Below are positions 40,950-49,848 of a DNA stretch of 64,000 bases, piece after piece; the stretch's first letter is position 1, and the number at the start of each line of letters is the position of its first letter. This DNA is from Bacillus solitudinis (GTDB taxonomy: Bacteria > Bacillota > Bacilli > Bacillales > Bacillaceae_D), in assembly GCF_002797395.1 (NCBI RefSeq), contig NZ_KZ454943.1, positions 735,325-799,324 of the forward strand, read 5' to 3'. A model generated the notes under the pieces. That model worked only from the letters and a program-made list of their open reading frames with translations. It did not search any database and was not told where the DNA came from. The translations under genes were made by a program, and so were the position numbers.

Positions 40950-40973
40950 ATATGAAACCAATTGGTTTCATAT
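40950..40973. promoter_or_regulatory. 24-bp perfect palindrome, possible operator
   Basis: The half-site ATATGAAACC, a central AATT and the exact complement make a 24-bp perfect palindrome without loop, more like a dimeric repressor site (TetR or MarR type) than a terminator. It lies in the 360-base gap between yjbA and the 37-residue membrane protein gene. No regulator gene is near. The sequence between 40867 and 40949 shows nothing else. Confidence 0.5.
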
Positions 40974-41010
40974 ACACCATATAAAATTAATTCACTTCGT
41001 GCAAACAAAA

Positions 41011-41058
41011 AAAGGGGATGTGTCCTAAGGTTTTTGTCCTTATGGTACCACCCCCTTT
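41011..41058. terminator. Hairpin repeat, family A diverged copy (terminator of yjbA)
   Basis: AAAGGGGATGTGTCCTAAGG faces an imperfect complement ending CCACCCCCTTT. It ends 8 bases before the yjbA stop region and carries the AAGGGG...TAAGG frame of family A. Confidence 0.7.
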
Positions 41059-41065
41059 AATTCGA

Positions 41066-41812
41066 TTATTTAACACTTTCACCTTGCTCTAATTCCCAAA
41101 GCTTTTCGAGAAAGCTTTGACCTTTAACCATTGCTTCACATAGGGAATAATGTTGGCTTGTCCAACCTCTACTCACAGCAGAAAATAAACCTTCCCATGC
41201 CTCGTCACGGTCCATTATTTGAATGCTTTCATATTCCTGTGGGGCCCATTCAGTATACCAGTACCGAACCTCCGCATCATGCCCCGTCGTGTATAATTGG
41301 TCTAAAGCCATATATAAAAGCTGCTTTAATTGTCTTTCCTTGCGAGTAAGGCCTATCATCTCCTCTGGTTTAGGAGAAAGGATATGATATCCCTTTGTTT
41401 CAACCTTTTCTTCGAATACGAATGTTTCTAACTCATTTTGCATTAGTAGCTCTTGGACCATTCTTTCCTGTCTTGGTGTTAGTCTGCTTTTTCTAATTGG
41501 TGTTTTATACCCCATTGTATCAATCGCGATTGTTCGATTACCATCAGTTGCAATGAAACAATAATCTAATTGAATTCGAGACATATTCTTCCGCAAATAG
41601 CTTTGATTATGAACAGCCAGTAATAGACGATCTGGTAATTCTGCCATATCATTTTCAATATAAGTAAATAAATCTTCACTCACTTTTACCAGGATTGCTT
41701 GATCGAGTATCTCAATCCGGTCTTCGGGTCTCCACTCAATAAAACTGCACACGTTATACCCATTTTCCTCACCTTCAAACCAATTGACCCACACATCCCT
41801 AATATGGACCAT
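41066..41812 (-). CDS. yjbA: YjbA family protein (UPF0736)
   Basis: A 248-residue soluble acidic protein of unknown function, starting [21 protein letters not shown]. It matches the YjbA family in length and in its location beside trpS. A central patch [15 protein letters not shown] is basic and could contact RNA, but no motif with known activity is visible. AAGGGGG lies 8 bases before the ATG. Confidence 0.88.
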   Translation of the reverse strand: MVHIRDVWVNWFEGEENGYNVCSFIEWRPEDRIEILDQAILVKVSEDLFTYIENDMAELPDRLLLAVHNQSYLRKNMSRIQLDYCFIATDGNRTIAIDTMGYKTPIRKSRLTPRQERMVQELLMQNELETFVFEEKVETKGYHILSPKPEEMIGLTRKERQLKQLLYMALDQLYTTGHDAEVRYWYTEWAPQEYESIQIMDRDEAWEGLFSAVSRGWTSQHYSLCEAMVKGQSFLEKLWELEQGESVK

Positions 41813-41910
41813 ATTAAGTCCCCCTTACTGTGAATTGAATTGTATCCACAGTATAGGCAAGCCGTAGGAAGTTTATTCCACTACATAAAAATCATTTCAG
41901 ACATTTATTA

Positions 41911-42123
41911 TCATTTTCTTTTTTCCTTCGTTTGATGACTTAACGCACCTATCGTGAGCAAACTACCAAACACAAATAGATAAAATTCAATTCGAACAAT
42001 GATGAATTGTAAATAAGATAGAAAATGATACCCTGTCCTTAATAAGTTTAAATAAGCAAGTAAACTTATTCCTCCAGCAACAGCAAGACACAAGCCAATT
42101 AGTATTATAAAAATTCTAATCAT
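41911..42123 (-). CDS. Small two-pass membrane protein, 70 residues
   Basis: Two hydrophobic stretches (residues 2-24 and 44-61) separated by a short loop and followed by a basic tail (SHQTKEKRK). GGTGGG about 8 bases upstream of the ATG is a modest ribosome site. It lies 64 bases after yjaZ on the same strand. Function unknown. Confidence 0.65.
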   Translation of the reverse strand: MIRIFIILIGLCLAVAGGISLLAYLNLLRTGYHFLSYLQFIIVRIEFYLFVFGSLLTIGALSHQTKEKRK

Positions 42124-42187
42124 TTGTTATTCCCACCATTTCGCATTGACCTATTTGGCTATCTATCCCATGCTAGGACACCTCCTA

Positions 42188-43018
42188 TTATAAGTACGTG
42201 GATTTATCGAAAATCTCTTTTGCGGGGCATCTTAACCACAAAACAGTATCACGGTTCGGTTCGTTCTTCATTGCAGACTGAACAACTTGAAAACCATAAT
42301 AATAACCTAGCCATTTAGGTATTCCTAGCTGTACCGATCCATATAAATAATGAAAATGTTTCTCTCTTCCTTTTAACAAAAGATGTGGAGAAATCCAGCG
42401 TTCAACCCATTCCTTCTTCCACAATTGGTTATAATGGGACGTCCATCCCGCAAGTGCATGTTTGCCAATCACGTCTTCAACCGCAAGTTCTGCAAGGCCC
42501 TCCATAACCATCGATTCGAGCAATGTAATCGTCTCTTCTGTTTCCTTAGTCACTTCAAGTCTGCAAACGTGATGATACTCGTGTGTAAGTAGCGCTCGAA
42601 CATCGTCCACACCTGTATTACTATCAATAAAGAGAAGAATTAAATTAGGAAGAGACAAGCCCATCTTTCCCCCAAGATGTGTTCGAATCATTTCATGTCG
42701 TAATTCCACTGGAAAAAGGTAAATAGGAACCTCAGGACCACTCCATTTTTCTTTCAAGAGGTGAAAATGCTCCTGGATAACCCTCCACCAGTCTTTCTTT
42801 CGAAACGTTTCCAAGGTCTCACTTAAATCAACGTCTGGACGACATAGCCCCATTTCAAGCAAATATTGATGGAGCCCGTTAGCATCCTTCGTTTGGAATT
42901 GCTGTAAGAGTGGATGAATGAATGTTTGCTGTTGCAACATATACCATTCATTCTTTCTTTCTTTAGACCAGTGTTTCGTATAAAGCTCAATCCACTTGTT
43001 GGTTCTTACAACGCCCAT
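42188..43018 (-). CDS. yjaZ: YjaZ family DUF2268 putative zinc protease
   Basis: A 276-residue protein with the zinc-protease motif HEYHH (LLTHEYHHVCRLE) and a downstream Glu in MVMEGLAELAVED, the usual third ligand (gluzincin-like). DUF2268 proteins are predicted Zn-dependent proteases of unknown substrate. In B. subtilis yjaZ lies directly after fabF; here ten genes separate them, a sign of insertion in between. No signal peptide, so probably cytosolic. Confidence 0.88.
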   Translation of the reverse strand: MGVVRTNKWIELYTKHWSKERKNEWYMLQQQTFIHPLLQQFQTKDANGLHQYLLEMGLCRPDVDLSETLETFRKKDWWRVIQEHFHLLKEKWSGPEVPIYLFPVELRHEMIRTHLGGKMGLSLPNLILLFIDSNTGVDDVRALLTHEYHHVCRLEVTKETEETITLLESMVMEGLAELAVEDVIGKHALAGWTSHYNQLWKKEWVERWISPHLLLKGREKHFHYLYGSVQLGIPKWLGYYYGFQVVQSAMKNEPNRDTVLWLRCPAKEIFDKSTYL

Positions 43019-43217
43019 TCCCCATTCCCCCTCTTATTCCTATTCTATGAAAAATTTTTAAAAAATGACTCGCCGATTGACCAATTGACTAAATATTTCA
43101 ATGGAAAGAGAGATCTAATGCAAACAGTCAAGAGTTTTTTAGTAGATTAACCGTTTTAACCATGGAATTAAATGTACCTTTTGTTAAATTTCAAAAAACA
43201 TTCTTGTATAATTAGGA

Positions 43218-43408
43218 TAAGAGGGCACGGAAAAAGGTGAAAATCACACCCTTTTTTTAAAATCCTCAAGAGATTGCAATTGTTCCGATCGTCGCGCGTC
43301 CTCTATGAGTAACCCGCTCATAGAGGGCTTAAAAGAAAGCGACGTCTCCACTAATTGCTTAAGAGGGCACGGAAAAAGGTGAAAATCACACCCTTTTTCC
43401 GTGCCCTC
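43218..43408. repeat. Dispersed repeat family B, 190-bp copy
   Basis: A 39-bp exact direct repeat (43218-43256 and 43360-43398, core GAGGGCACGGAAAAAGG) bounds about 100 bases that include a smaller hairpin CCTCTATGAG/CTCATAGAGG. The second unit is completed into a 17-bp perfect stem ending CCGTGCCCTC. The outer ends are therefore also inverted repeats. The remaining interval 43019-43217 is AT-rich with no gene. The right hairpin sits 8 bases from the topB stop and can act as its terminator. Confidence 0.8.
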
Positions 43409-43415
43409 TATCTTT

Positions 43416-45569
43416 CTACTTTTTAAACTCCATCTTCCAGTTAAAGTAGTCATTATCCGGACTTTTTTCGTAGCGTAATATAGCATCAAACTTGTTTCCT
43501 TTTTTACTTGTTAAACCCTTTACAGTTACAGAACCAAATTTTAGTAATGTTTTCACCATCGTTTTCGTTGGTTTCTTTTTCATTGATGCTAGAAACTTAT
43601 CATTTTTCCAAATCACAAATTTACAGCCTTTTTTCCAACCACTACAACCAAAACCTTTTTTTCCTTCGATAATTATCTCGCCACAAAGCGGGCATTTACC
43701 TAGTACTTCTAACGATTTTTTGTTCGGAGTAACTTCATTTATGATTTTCGCTTGTTCACTTTTAATTGTTTCGACCGCTTTCGTTGTAAAATCAAAAATT
43801 ACTTCAAGAAAGGATTCCTTGGTAAACTTTTGCTTTTCTATATCTGCTAAAGTCTTTTCCAAGCGGCCAGTAAATTCTAAATCAAATAATTCTCTAATTG
43901 GAAATGTCTCCACTAAACGTTTACCAAGCTCCGTACAACGGAGCGTTTTATTCTCAGGTACTATATAACCAACATCGGTGAGTTTCTTTATTGTTTCCGC
44001 ACGAGTTGCAGGTGTACCAATGCTATATCCACTTAAAATCACGGCTAGCATCTCTTCACTTTCTTCATTTTCTAATCCTTTTCCGCATGTCTCCATTAAT
44101 CGTAAGAGGGTTTTCTCTGTATGTAGCTTAGGAGGCTTTGTTTCATGGGTGCCAATCTTTGGTTGAACAACCTCAACATTATCCTTAATAGCTAACTGGG
44201 GTAAAAGGGAATCTTTTGTTTGAACTCTTTCTACTTTCTTCCAACCTTCAACCAATTGGACCCTTCCCTTTGAAACAAATACTCCATCTATATGCTCTGA
44301 AAAAACACGTGTAGTCAGTTTTGTTTCCTCATATTCTGCAATAGGCATAAATTGCATAATAAATCGGTTTTTAATAGCGGTATAAACAATTTCTTCATCC
44401 TTTGTTAAGGATTTTGGTAATACATACGTTGGAATAATAGCACTATGACTTTCGACCTTTGCGGTATTAAACACCCGTTTGGATTTCGTAAATCTCACTT
44501 CGTTTTCAAAAGGAAGACCTCCCTTAACCTTTTCAAGAACCTTCGCTGCTTTGCCGACAAGGCTTTCCTCTAACACTGTACTTCCTGTACGCGGATAAGT
44601 AATATGCTTTTTTTCATAGAGTGCTTGAGCAACTTTAAGGACCTTTGAAGAATTCCATCCCCGATACTTACTTGTAATATATCCTTGTAAGTTACTTAAA
44701 TTAAACAGAGATGGAGGGAACTCGCGCTTTTTATCCACTTCTTTATCAACAAGTGTTGCATGCTTTGATAATAACTGCTTTATTTTTAAAAGCTTTTCTT
44801 TTTCCGTAAACTTGTCTTTTCCTTTTTCGAAATATGTCCCCTCATATTCCTCTCCTTGTTTTGTCCGAAACAAAACAGAAAGTTTAAAGTAAGTTTCAGG
44901 TTTAAACTTTTCAATCTCCTTTTCGCGGTCGTAAATAATTTTCAATGTCGGTAATAAAACTCGTCCAATATTCAGAGCAGATCCTTTTCCAAGTTGATAC
45001 TTTAACGTTGCTACCGAGGTTAAATTTATTCCAATCACCCAATCGGCCCATTGCCTACTAATACCAGCATCCTGGAGCGGTTTGAGTTCAGCGTTTGACC
45101 TAAGTTGGTTAAGACCTTTCACTACTTCATCCTGCGTCCATTCATTTAACAACAAACGTGCAATAGGCTTGTTCACTTTTAAACTATTTATAATTGTATC
45201 ACCAATAATTTGTCCTTCTCTATCAAAATCACAAGCTGATATAATTACTTTGACATCGGGTCTTTTCATTAAACTATAGATGATTTTTAACTGTTTTTTG
45301 GCACCTGAATCCTCCTTATCTCTATCTTTAGGAGAGCTCTTAATCTTATATTGAAATGCAGAAGGTATGAATGGAAAGTTCTTCAAATCCCACCTTGCCA
45401 TTTTCAGATCATAATCCTTTGCATCATATAATTGTAGTAAATGCCCAAAGGCCCAAGTAATTAGGTAACCATTCCCTTCAAAGTAGCCGTCTTTTTTATT
45501 TTTTATATTCAAAGCATCTGCAATATTTTTCGCAACAGAAGGTTTTTCTGCTATTATAACTCTAGTCAA
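43416..45569 (-). CDS. topB: DNA topoisomerase III (type IA)
   Basis: A 717-residue type IA topoisomerase that passes single strands and resolves recombination or replication intermediates. The Toprim domain shows Glu8 (AEKPSVAK) and DxDxE (CDFDREG, residues 113-119). The nucleophile is Tyr325 in ITYPRTGS. The C-terminus ends in a single zinc-ribbon-like module (CPLCGE...GCSGWKKGC, about 620-650), shorter than in TopA, which fits TopB. It starts TTG with GGAGG 7 bases upstream. The neighbourhood gives no mobile-element genes, so this is likely the chromosomal topB. Confidence 0.95.
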   Translation of the reverse strand: MTRVIIAEKPSVAKNIADALNIKNKKDGYFEGNGYLITWAFGHLLQLYDAKDYDLKMARWDLKNFPFIPSAFQYKIKSSPKDRDKEDSGAKKQLKIIYSLMKRPDVKVIISACDFDREGQIIGDTIINSLKVNKPIARLLLNEWTQDEVVKGLNQLRSNAELKPLQDAGISRQWADWVIGINLTSVATLKYQLGKGSALNIGRVLLPTLKIIYDREKEIEKFKPETYFKLSVLFRTKQGEEYEGTYFEKGKDKFTEKEKLLKIKQLLSKHATLVDKEVDKKREFPPSLFNLSNLQGYITSKYRGWNSSKVLKVAQALYEKKHITYPRTGSTVLEESLVGKAAKVLEKVKGGLPFENEVRFTKSKRVFNTAKVESHSAIIPTYVLPKSLTKDEEIVYTAIKNRFIMQFMPIAEYEETKLTTRVFSEHIDGVFVSKGRVQLVEGWKKVERVQTKDSLLPQLAIKDNVEVVQPKIGTHETKPPKLHTEKTLLRLMETCGKGLENEESEEMLAVILSGYSIGTPATRAETIKKLTDVGYIVPENKTLRCTELGKRLVETFPIRELFDLEFTGRLEKTLADIEKQKFTKESFLEVIFDFTTKAVETIKSEQAKIINEVTPNKKSLEVLGKCPLCGEIIIEGKKGFGCSGWKKGCKFVIWKNDKFLASMKKKPTKTMVKTLLKFGSVTVKGLTSKKGNKFDAILRYEKSPDNDYFNWKMEFKK

Positions 45570-45872
45570 TTTATTTCCTCCTTGATAGCTACTACTCTTC
45601 TTTATACTTTAAAAATTGAATGTCATTTAATTATTTTGTATACACTGATTTTAGTATAACCTAACGAAATAAACCGAGTAAAAGTTTCCTAATGGTTAGA
45701 TTGAATTTTTTATAAAAAAGAAAGAATGGCTTTTTAAGTACTTCATGTTCTTTTCTTAGATATAGGTTGAAATACGTGGAAGTTCGCTTATAAAAACAAC
45801 TCTTACTCAATACCAATTAATCGTGTAAAATAAAGCTATCATCAACAGGCTGAAGAAAAAGGAGAACCAAAC
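45570..45872. other. Divergent intergenic region topB/coaA
   Basis: About 300 AT-rich bases that must hold two promoters. A TAAAAT -10 candidate for coaA lies about 40 bases before its start. I see no other feature. Confidence 0.4.
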
Positions 45873-46817
45873 ATGAAAACGTTACAGAAACCAACTGCTT
45901 ACACTTGCTTCAACAGAGCAGAATGGGCAGTATTATCTGCATCTACAACTGTTACATTGTCTGTATCTGAACGGGAACAACTTCAAAGTTTAAACGAAAC
46001 CATTTCGGCTTGTGAAGTTTCAGAGGTCTATCTGCCTCTTTCACAGCTTTTGTATTTACATATGATCCACTCGATGAATTTACACAAAGATATGAACTCT
46101 TTTTTGCAGAAAAAAACAAAAAAAGTTCCTTTTATTATTGGGATTGCTGGAAGCGTTTCGGTTGGTAAAAGCACTACAGCGAGATTAATACAAGCTTTGG
46201 CATCACGTTGGCCTAATCATCCAAAGGTTGACTTAATTACTACAGACGGCTTTCTATATCCAAATTCAACATTAGAAGCAAAAGGATTAATGAAAAGAAA
46301 AGGCTTTCCAGAAAGCTATGACATCGGACGGCTGATTCAATTATTATCTGATTTAAAGTCGGGAGTTCCTTATATCGAAGCACCTGTGTATTCACATCTG
46401 AGCTATGATATTCTTCCAAATCAAACTCAAATAGTTGAGGAACCTGATGTTGTCATTGTTGAAGGCATTAACGTTCTGCAAGTGAACAAAAAGGATCGTC
46501 AAATACCCAATATGTTCGTCTCAGATTTTTTTGACTTCTCTATTTATGTCGATGCTGATGAATCTGATATTTTAGAATGGTATATTGACCGCTTTAAAAT
46601 TCTTCGTAATACTGCATTTCAGCAACCAGAGTCATTTTTTCATCAATATCGCCATTTATCGGATAAAGAAGCTGTAAACTTTGCAACAGATATTTGGAAA
46701 AATATTAATGGCGTGAATTTAGAAAAAAATATTCGACCAACCAGAAACCGAGCAGATTTAGTCTTAACAAAGGGTGAAGGTCATAAGGTGACCAATGTAT
46801 TATTGAAAAAACAATAA
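45873..46817 (+). CDS. coaA: Pantothenate kinase type I
   Basis: Catalyses the first step of coenzyme A synthesis, phosphorylating pantothenate with ATP. 314 residues. The P-loop is [12 protein letters not shown] (90-101), with [11 protein letters not shown] and KGFPESYD, and [11 protein letters not shown] typical of bacterial CoaA. Type I enzymes are feedback-inhibited by CoA. AAGGAGAA lies 7 bases before the ATG. The gene is alone between two regulatory intervals and followed by a strong hairpin. Confidence 0.96.
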   Translation: MKTLQKPTAYTCFNRAEWAVLSASTTVTLSVSEREQLQSLNETISACEVSEVYLPLSQLLYLHMIHSMNLHKDMNSFLQKKTKKVPFIIGIAGSVSVGKSTTARLIQALASRWPNHPKVDLITTDGFLYPNSTLEAKGLMKRKGFPESYDIGRLIQLLSDLKSGVPYIEAPVYSHLSYDILPNQTQIVEEPDVVIVEGINVLQVNKKDRQIPNMFVSDFFDFSIYVDADESDILEWYIDRFKILRNTAFQQPESFFHQYRHLSDKEAVNFATDIWKNINGVNLEKNIRPTRNRADLVLTKGEGHKVTNVLLKKQ

Positions 46818-46820
46818 AAA

Positions 46821-46856
46821 ACGGGTGGTACCAATAGTTATATTGGTACCACCCGT
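46821..46856. terminator. Hairpin after coaA
   Basis: ACGGGTGGTACCAATA pairs perfectly over 16 bp with its complement around a GTTA loop, right after the coaA stop. The T-run that follows is weak, while an A6 run precedes it, so it may serve the opposite strand better. Confidence 0.75.
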
Positions 46857-46931
46857 TCTAACTCAAATACTCGTACCGAGCAGTAATCTCTAACCCTTAA
46901 TCATAACCTTTGAGACAAATGTATTTTCAGA

Positions 46932-47648
46932 TTAACCTTTAAATAATTGTACGAAGATTTTGCCATATGGACTACCATCCACGACCCCAATTCCAATCTC
47001 TGAATACTCGCTACTGAGAATATTCGCACGATGTCCCTCTGAATTCATTAATGTAGTGTGAGCCGCATCAACAGTTTGGTTTCCAGCCAGGTTCTCCCCA
47101 GCTGTGCGGTATTCTACCCCGTATTTCCCAAGCATATCAAAAGGCGAACCATAAGTTGGCGATTGATGAGAAAAGTAGTTATTTGAAATCATATCGTCTG
47201 CTTTTATCCGTGCAACTTTTGTTAATTCTAAGTTGACCTTTAATGGAACAAGTCCTTGCTTTTGACGTTCTTGATTAACGAGATCTATCATTTGTTGTTC
47301 GACTTCGGTTAAGGAAGAAACTTGTTGGTCATATCTCTCTGTCGTTGTAGGTTGTTGAACAGGTTGCGTGCTCTCCACCTGCTGTTTTTCTTTTGGTTGC
47401 TCAACCTTTTCTTCTTGGGCTGTTTCGTAAGCAAGCTTCCCATTCTTTATCTTAAGCTGATGAACCTTACTCATCTCATTTATAAAGTCTTCTAACTTAA
47501 AAAGTTGTTTACTATTTTCAGATTGTACATAAACAATCTTTTGTTGCACATTCCAAGCACTAGACTCAGGTTTTGCAGCATCAGCTTGCCCCCAAAATCC
47601 CGTAAAAACAATGGTACTAAGAAGTGTTATCGTAATAATTTTCTTCAT
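46932..47648 (-). CDS. Secreted CAP/SCP-domain protein (YkwD-like)
   Basis: 238 residues: signal peptide (MKKIITITLLSTIVFTG to QADAA), a region of about 45 residues, a Pro/Gln/Glu-rich linker (about 85-110) and a C-terminal CAP domain with MIDLVNQERQKQGLVPL, SHQSP, AGENLAGNQ and SEGHRANIL. Bacillus YkwD-type proteins are secreted and often tied to sporulation or the wall; activity unknown. GGGAGG 7 bases before the ATG fixes the start; the frame is open 14 codons upstream. Confidence 0.9.
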   Translation of the reverse strand: MKKIITITLLSTIVFTGFWGQADAAKPESSAWNVQQKIVYVQSENSKQLFKLEDFINEMSKVHQLKIKNGKLAYETAQEEKVEQPKEKQQVESTQPVQQPTTTERYDQQVSSLTEVEQQMIDLVNQERQKQGLVPLKVNLELTKVARIKADDMISNNYFSHQSPTYGSPFDMLGKYGVEYRTAGENLAGNQTVDAAHTTLMNSEGHRANILSSEYSEIGIGVVDGSPYGKIFVQLFKG

Positions 47649-47786
47649 GTTAACCTCCCGTTTATTGTTATGGATTTGGTACTTATTCACATGCTAGCAC
47701 ATAAATCCTCTATCTTTATTAGAAAAAAGTTCCTATTTTCTCGTTACATATTTAGTATTACTCTCTTAATCTCGCTTTTATTAGCC

Positions 47787-47915
47787 AAATAACCCTTTTT
47801 CAACTAGAGATATTTTTTACATTTGTTAATTTTATAGATTGATTCATAGTTTGTTACACAAATGTAAAAATACCGTTTCAACTGTGTCATGAAAGCATTA
47901 TTAAAAGGGTTATTT
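47787..47915. repeat. Nested inverted repeats between divergent wall genes
   Basis: An outer pair AAATAACCCTTTT (47787-47799) / AAAAGGGTTATTT (47903-47915) encloses an inner pair TTTTTACATTTGT (47814-47826) / ACAAATGTAAAAA (47858-47870). Both are 13 bp and perfect. The block lies centrally in the 350-base region between the CAP-protein and SleB-like genes and could place two dimeric factors or form a cruciform. Confidence 0.6.
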
Positions 47916-47998
47916 CTTACTGGAATATTTTAAATACAGCCTTTCTACACAGTATCTGATAATTTAGTAGATACCAAGACTTTATGAGGAGGAACGAA

Positions 47999-48592
47999 AT
48001 GAAAAAGATACTACTTACTTTATCTATCGTCTGTACATTTATGTTTTTATCAAATCAGCAGCAAGTCTCTGCACAAGCAACAACACATATCGTAAAACAA
48101 GGTGAAAGTTTTTATTCTTTAAGTCAACGTTATGGACAACCAGTTGCAGCCATAAAACGTATTAATAGTAAAACCAATAATTCACTTAAAATTGGTGAAC
48201 GTCTAACAATACCCACATCTATATCTTCGCAAGAGCGCCAACTACTAGCAAAACTTGTTTATGCTGAAGCAAAAGGGGAGTCATACGCAGGAAAAGTTGC
48301 AGTCGCTACCGTCATTTTAAACCGAGTTGATAGCAAGACTTTCCCAGATTCGGTTCGCGGAGTCGTTTACGAAGTGAGTCCATCCGGTCATTATGCATTT
48401 TCACCTGTTAAGGATGGGGCGATTAACAATTCACCAGACACCGAAGCAAGAAAAGCAGTTAATGAAGCGATTAGCTTTAGAGGACAAGGGAGTGGTTCCT
48501 TATACTTCTATAATCCTCGTACTGCTACAAGCGGGTGGGTAGCCACCCGTCAACAAACCGTTGTTATTGGAAACCACGTATTTGCCAAATAA
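47999..48592 (+). CDS. LysM and SleB/CwlJ-type cell wall hydrolase
   Basis: 197 residues: a signal peptide (to about residue 25), one LysM peptidoglycan-binding domain (THIVKQGESFYSLSQRYG to ERLTIPT) and a Hydrolase_2 (SleB/CwlJ) domain with LLAKLVYAEAKGESYAGKVAVATVILNR, where the Glu in YAEAKGE is the likely catalytic residue, ending GNHVFAK. Related enzymes degrade cortex peptidoglycan in germination (SleB) or vegetative wall (YkvT). AGGAGGAACGAA precedes the ATG. It is divergent from the CAP-protein gene. Confidence 0.91.
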   Translation: MKKILLTLSIVCTFMFLSNQQQVSAQATTHIVKQGESFYSLSQRYGQPVAAIKRINSKTNNSLKIGERLTIPTSISSQERQLLAKLVYAEAKGESYAGKVAVATVILNRVDSKTFPDSVRGVVYEVSPSGHYAFSPVKDGAINNSPDTEARKAVNEAISFRGQGSGSLYFYNPRTATSGWVATRQQTVVIGNHVFAK

Positions 48593-48600
48593 TAAGCAAT

Positions 48601-48652
48601 AAAAAAGGGAGTCCAAAGGTTTATATAATACTTTTGACTTCCTTTTTTTTTC
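48601..48652. terminator. Terminator after the SleB-like gene
   Basis: AAAAAAGGGAGTC and GACTTCCTTTTTTTT form a stem with G-U pairs and a long T-run. Confidence 0.75.
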
Positions 48653-48758
48653 AATAACTTAGACAAATTTAAATTTTTTTCATTTTGATGACATATATAT
48701 TGATTAAATAGGGAATGTATCAATATAATAAACAAACTAGAAAAGGCGGTTAACAATT

Positions 48759-49418
48759 ATGAGTCGTATTAATCGAACCTCCCGAATGTCATCTCTTCGA
48801 GCCAATCGTATTTATTCAAACTTCGTTAATAATTTATCTCATAATCAAGCGATAGATAAAGTAGAACCAGTTGAACCGATTGACCAAATGAAAACACCCT
48901 CACAACAATCATCTGAGAACTATTTACTCTCGTATGACCTGTACTATGATAAATTAAAAGAATTGAAACACGAATTTAAAAATTTCTATCATCATGAACA
49001 AGCTTTACTCGAAGCGATTAAAAGCCTCGATAAAAACGATGCTCTCATTTTAAATCAAACGAATAAGTTAGTTCAAAAATACAATCAAGCTATTCTTGCG
49101 GTAATCGACTTTGATAAAATTTCTAGTACTTCCTATGTTCAAAATGTTCGAAGTGTTTTCCATTCCTTTTCAGATTCCTTTGCTGAAATTGGGGTTTTTG
49201 AAGAAGACACAGGCCTTCTCAAATTCTCCCCGGATGTCTTTATCTCTTACTTAAAGCATACAGAGGATGCAGGTAGCAAATTAATGGGAACGTTCAAAAA
49301 AATGATATTGAAGGAATACCAATCATTTATGAACATTCGAATTCCAAGCCAGGATCTTAACCCATATGAACAAGCTCCTCTTCCCATTACAGGTCTAGTT
49401 ATTGAAGAAGAAGGATAA
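48759..49418 (+). CDS. Hypothetical protein, FliD-like C-terminal region
   Basis: 219 residues, no signal peptide. Residues 1-50 are polar and basic (MSRINRTSRMSSLRANRIY). Residues 55-200 are strongly helical and end with GVFEEDTGLLKFSPDVF, a pattern reminiscent of the C-terminal part of flagellar cap proteins (a G-x-D-G-x-L-x-F-D strand followed by a helix). No flagellar genes are near, so this may be a fold echo only. AAAGGCGG lies about 11 bases before the ATG. Function unknown. Confidence 0.7.
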   Translation: MSRINRTSRMSSLRANRIYSNFVNNLSHNQAIDKVEPVEPIDQMKTPSQQSSENYLLSYDLYYDKLKELKHEFKNFYHHEQALLEAIKSLDKNDALILNQTNKLVQKYNQAILAVIDFDKISSTSYVQNVRSVFHSFSDSFAEIGVFEEDTGLLKFSPDVFISYLKHTEDAGSKLMGTFKKMILKEYQSFMNIRIPSQDLNPYEQAPLPITGLVIEEEG

Positions 49419-49426
49419 GTTTACGC

Positions 49427-49469
49427 GGCTACTGAAAAAAAGGTGAAAATAGTACCTTTTTCAGTGGCC
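49427..49469. repeat. Hairpin repeat, family B short form
   Basis: GGCTACTGAAAAAAAGGT faces ACCTTTTTCAGTGGCC across a 9-base loop. The left arm shares ACTGAAAAAAA and GGTGAAAAT with the copies at 43218 and 58277. It lies 9 bases after the preceding stop codon, so it can terminate that gene. Confidence 0.75.
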
Positions 49470-49577
49470 TTTTTCAATAGCTACTAAGCATTGATTACAG
49501 CCGGTGCTTTCTTTTAATTCTTCGATTTTCTTTGATAGTATTCGTATCTCTTCTACAACCTTTGATATATTTTTCAA
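49461..49577 (-). CDS. Possible small helical protein with CxxC, 38 residues
   Basis: TTG start with GGGGAGAG about 5 bases upstream. The product reads KNISKVVEEIRILSKKIEEL, a good amphipathic helix, then ESTGCNQCLVAIEKGH with a CxxC. The stop codon falls inside the hairpin repeat at 49427. The region to 49848 otherwise holds no gene. Candidate only. Confidence 0.38.
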   Translation of the reverse strand: MKNISKVVEEIRILSKKIEELKESTGCNQCLVAIEKGH

Positions 49578-49848
49578 TCGTTCTCTCCCCAATAGTCTTT
49601 CATCTTTTCATTCCTTACCCTATTTCACCAACCCTTGTAGTTTTCGCTATTTTGTTTATTTTAGCAACGGAGTTTGCCTTTCCATGTTAACCAACCTTCC
49701 TCGAATATTAGTGTACTCATTAAAAAATGTATCTAACAAAGCTGTAACGTGTATAATGTAAGATTACAGTTGTTCAATTTTCATTAGTTTTAAACTTAGA
49801 ATTTGTTCTGGTACACTGTATTAAAAGAAAGAGATTGGGGAGAGTACT

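Noticed and set aside
43416-45569. topB as a plasmid- or element-borne topoisomerase
   Set aside because: No conjugation, integrase or relaxase genes are near; the neighbours are housekeeping genes.
46821-46856. GGGTGGTACC-containing hairpin as a T-box fragment
   Set aside because: It is a simple 16-bp perfect hairpin after coaA with no leader RNA or synthetase gene downstream.
49504-49761. 85-codon frame rich in Ser and Phe before the DHH-CBS gene
   Set aside because: No ribosome site and random-looking composition; the minus-strand 38-residue frame is more protein-like.
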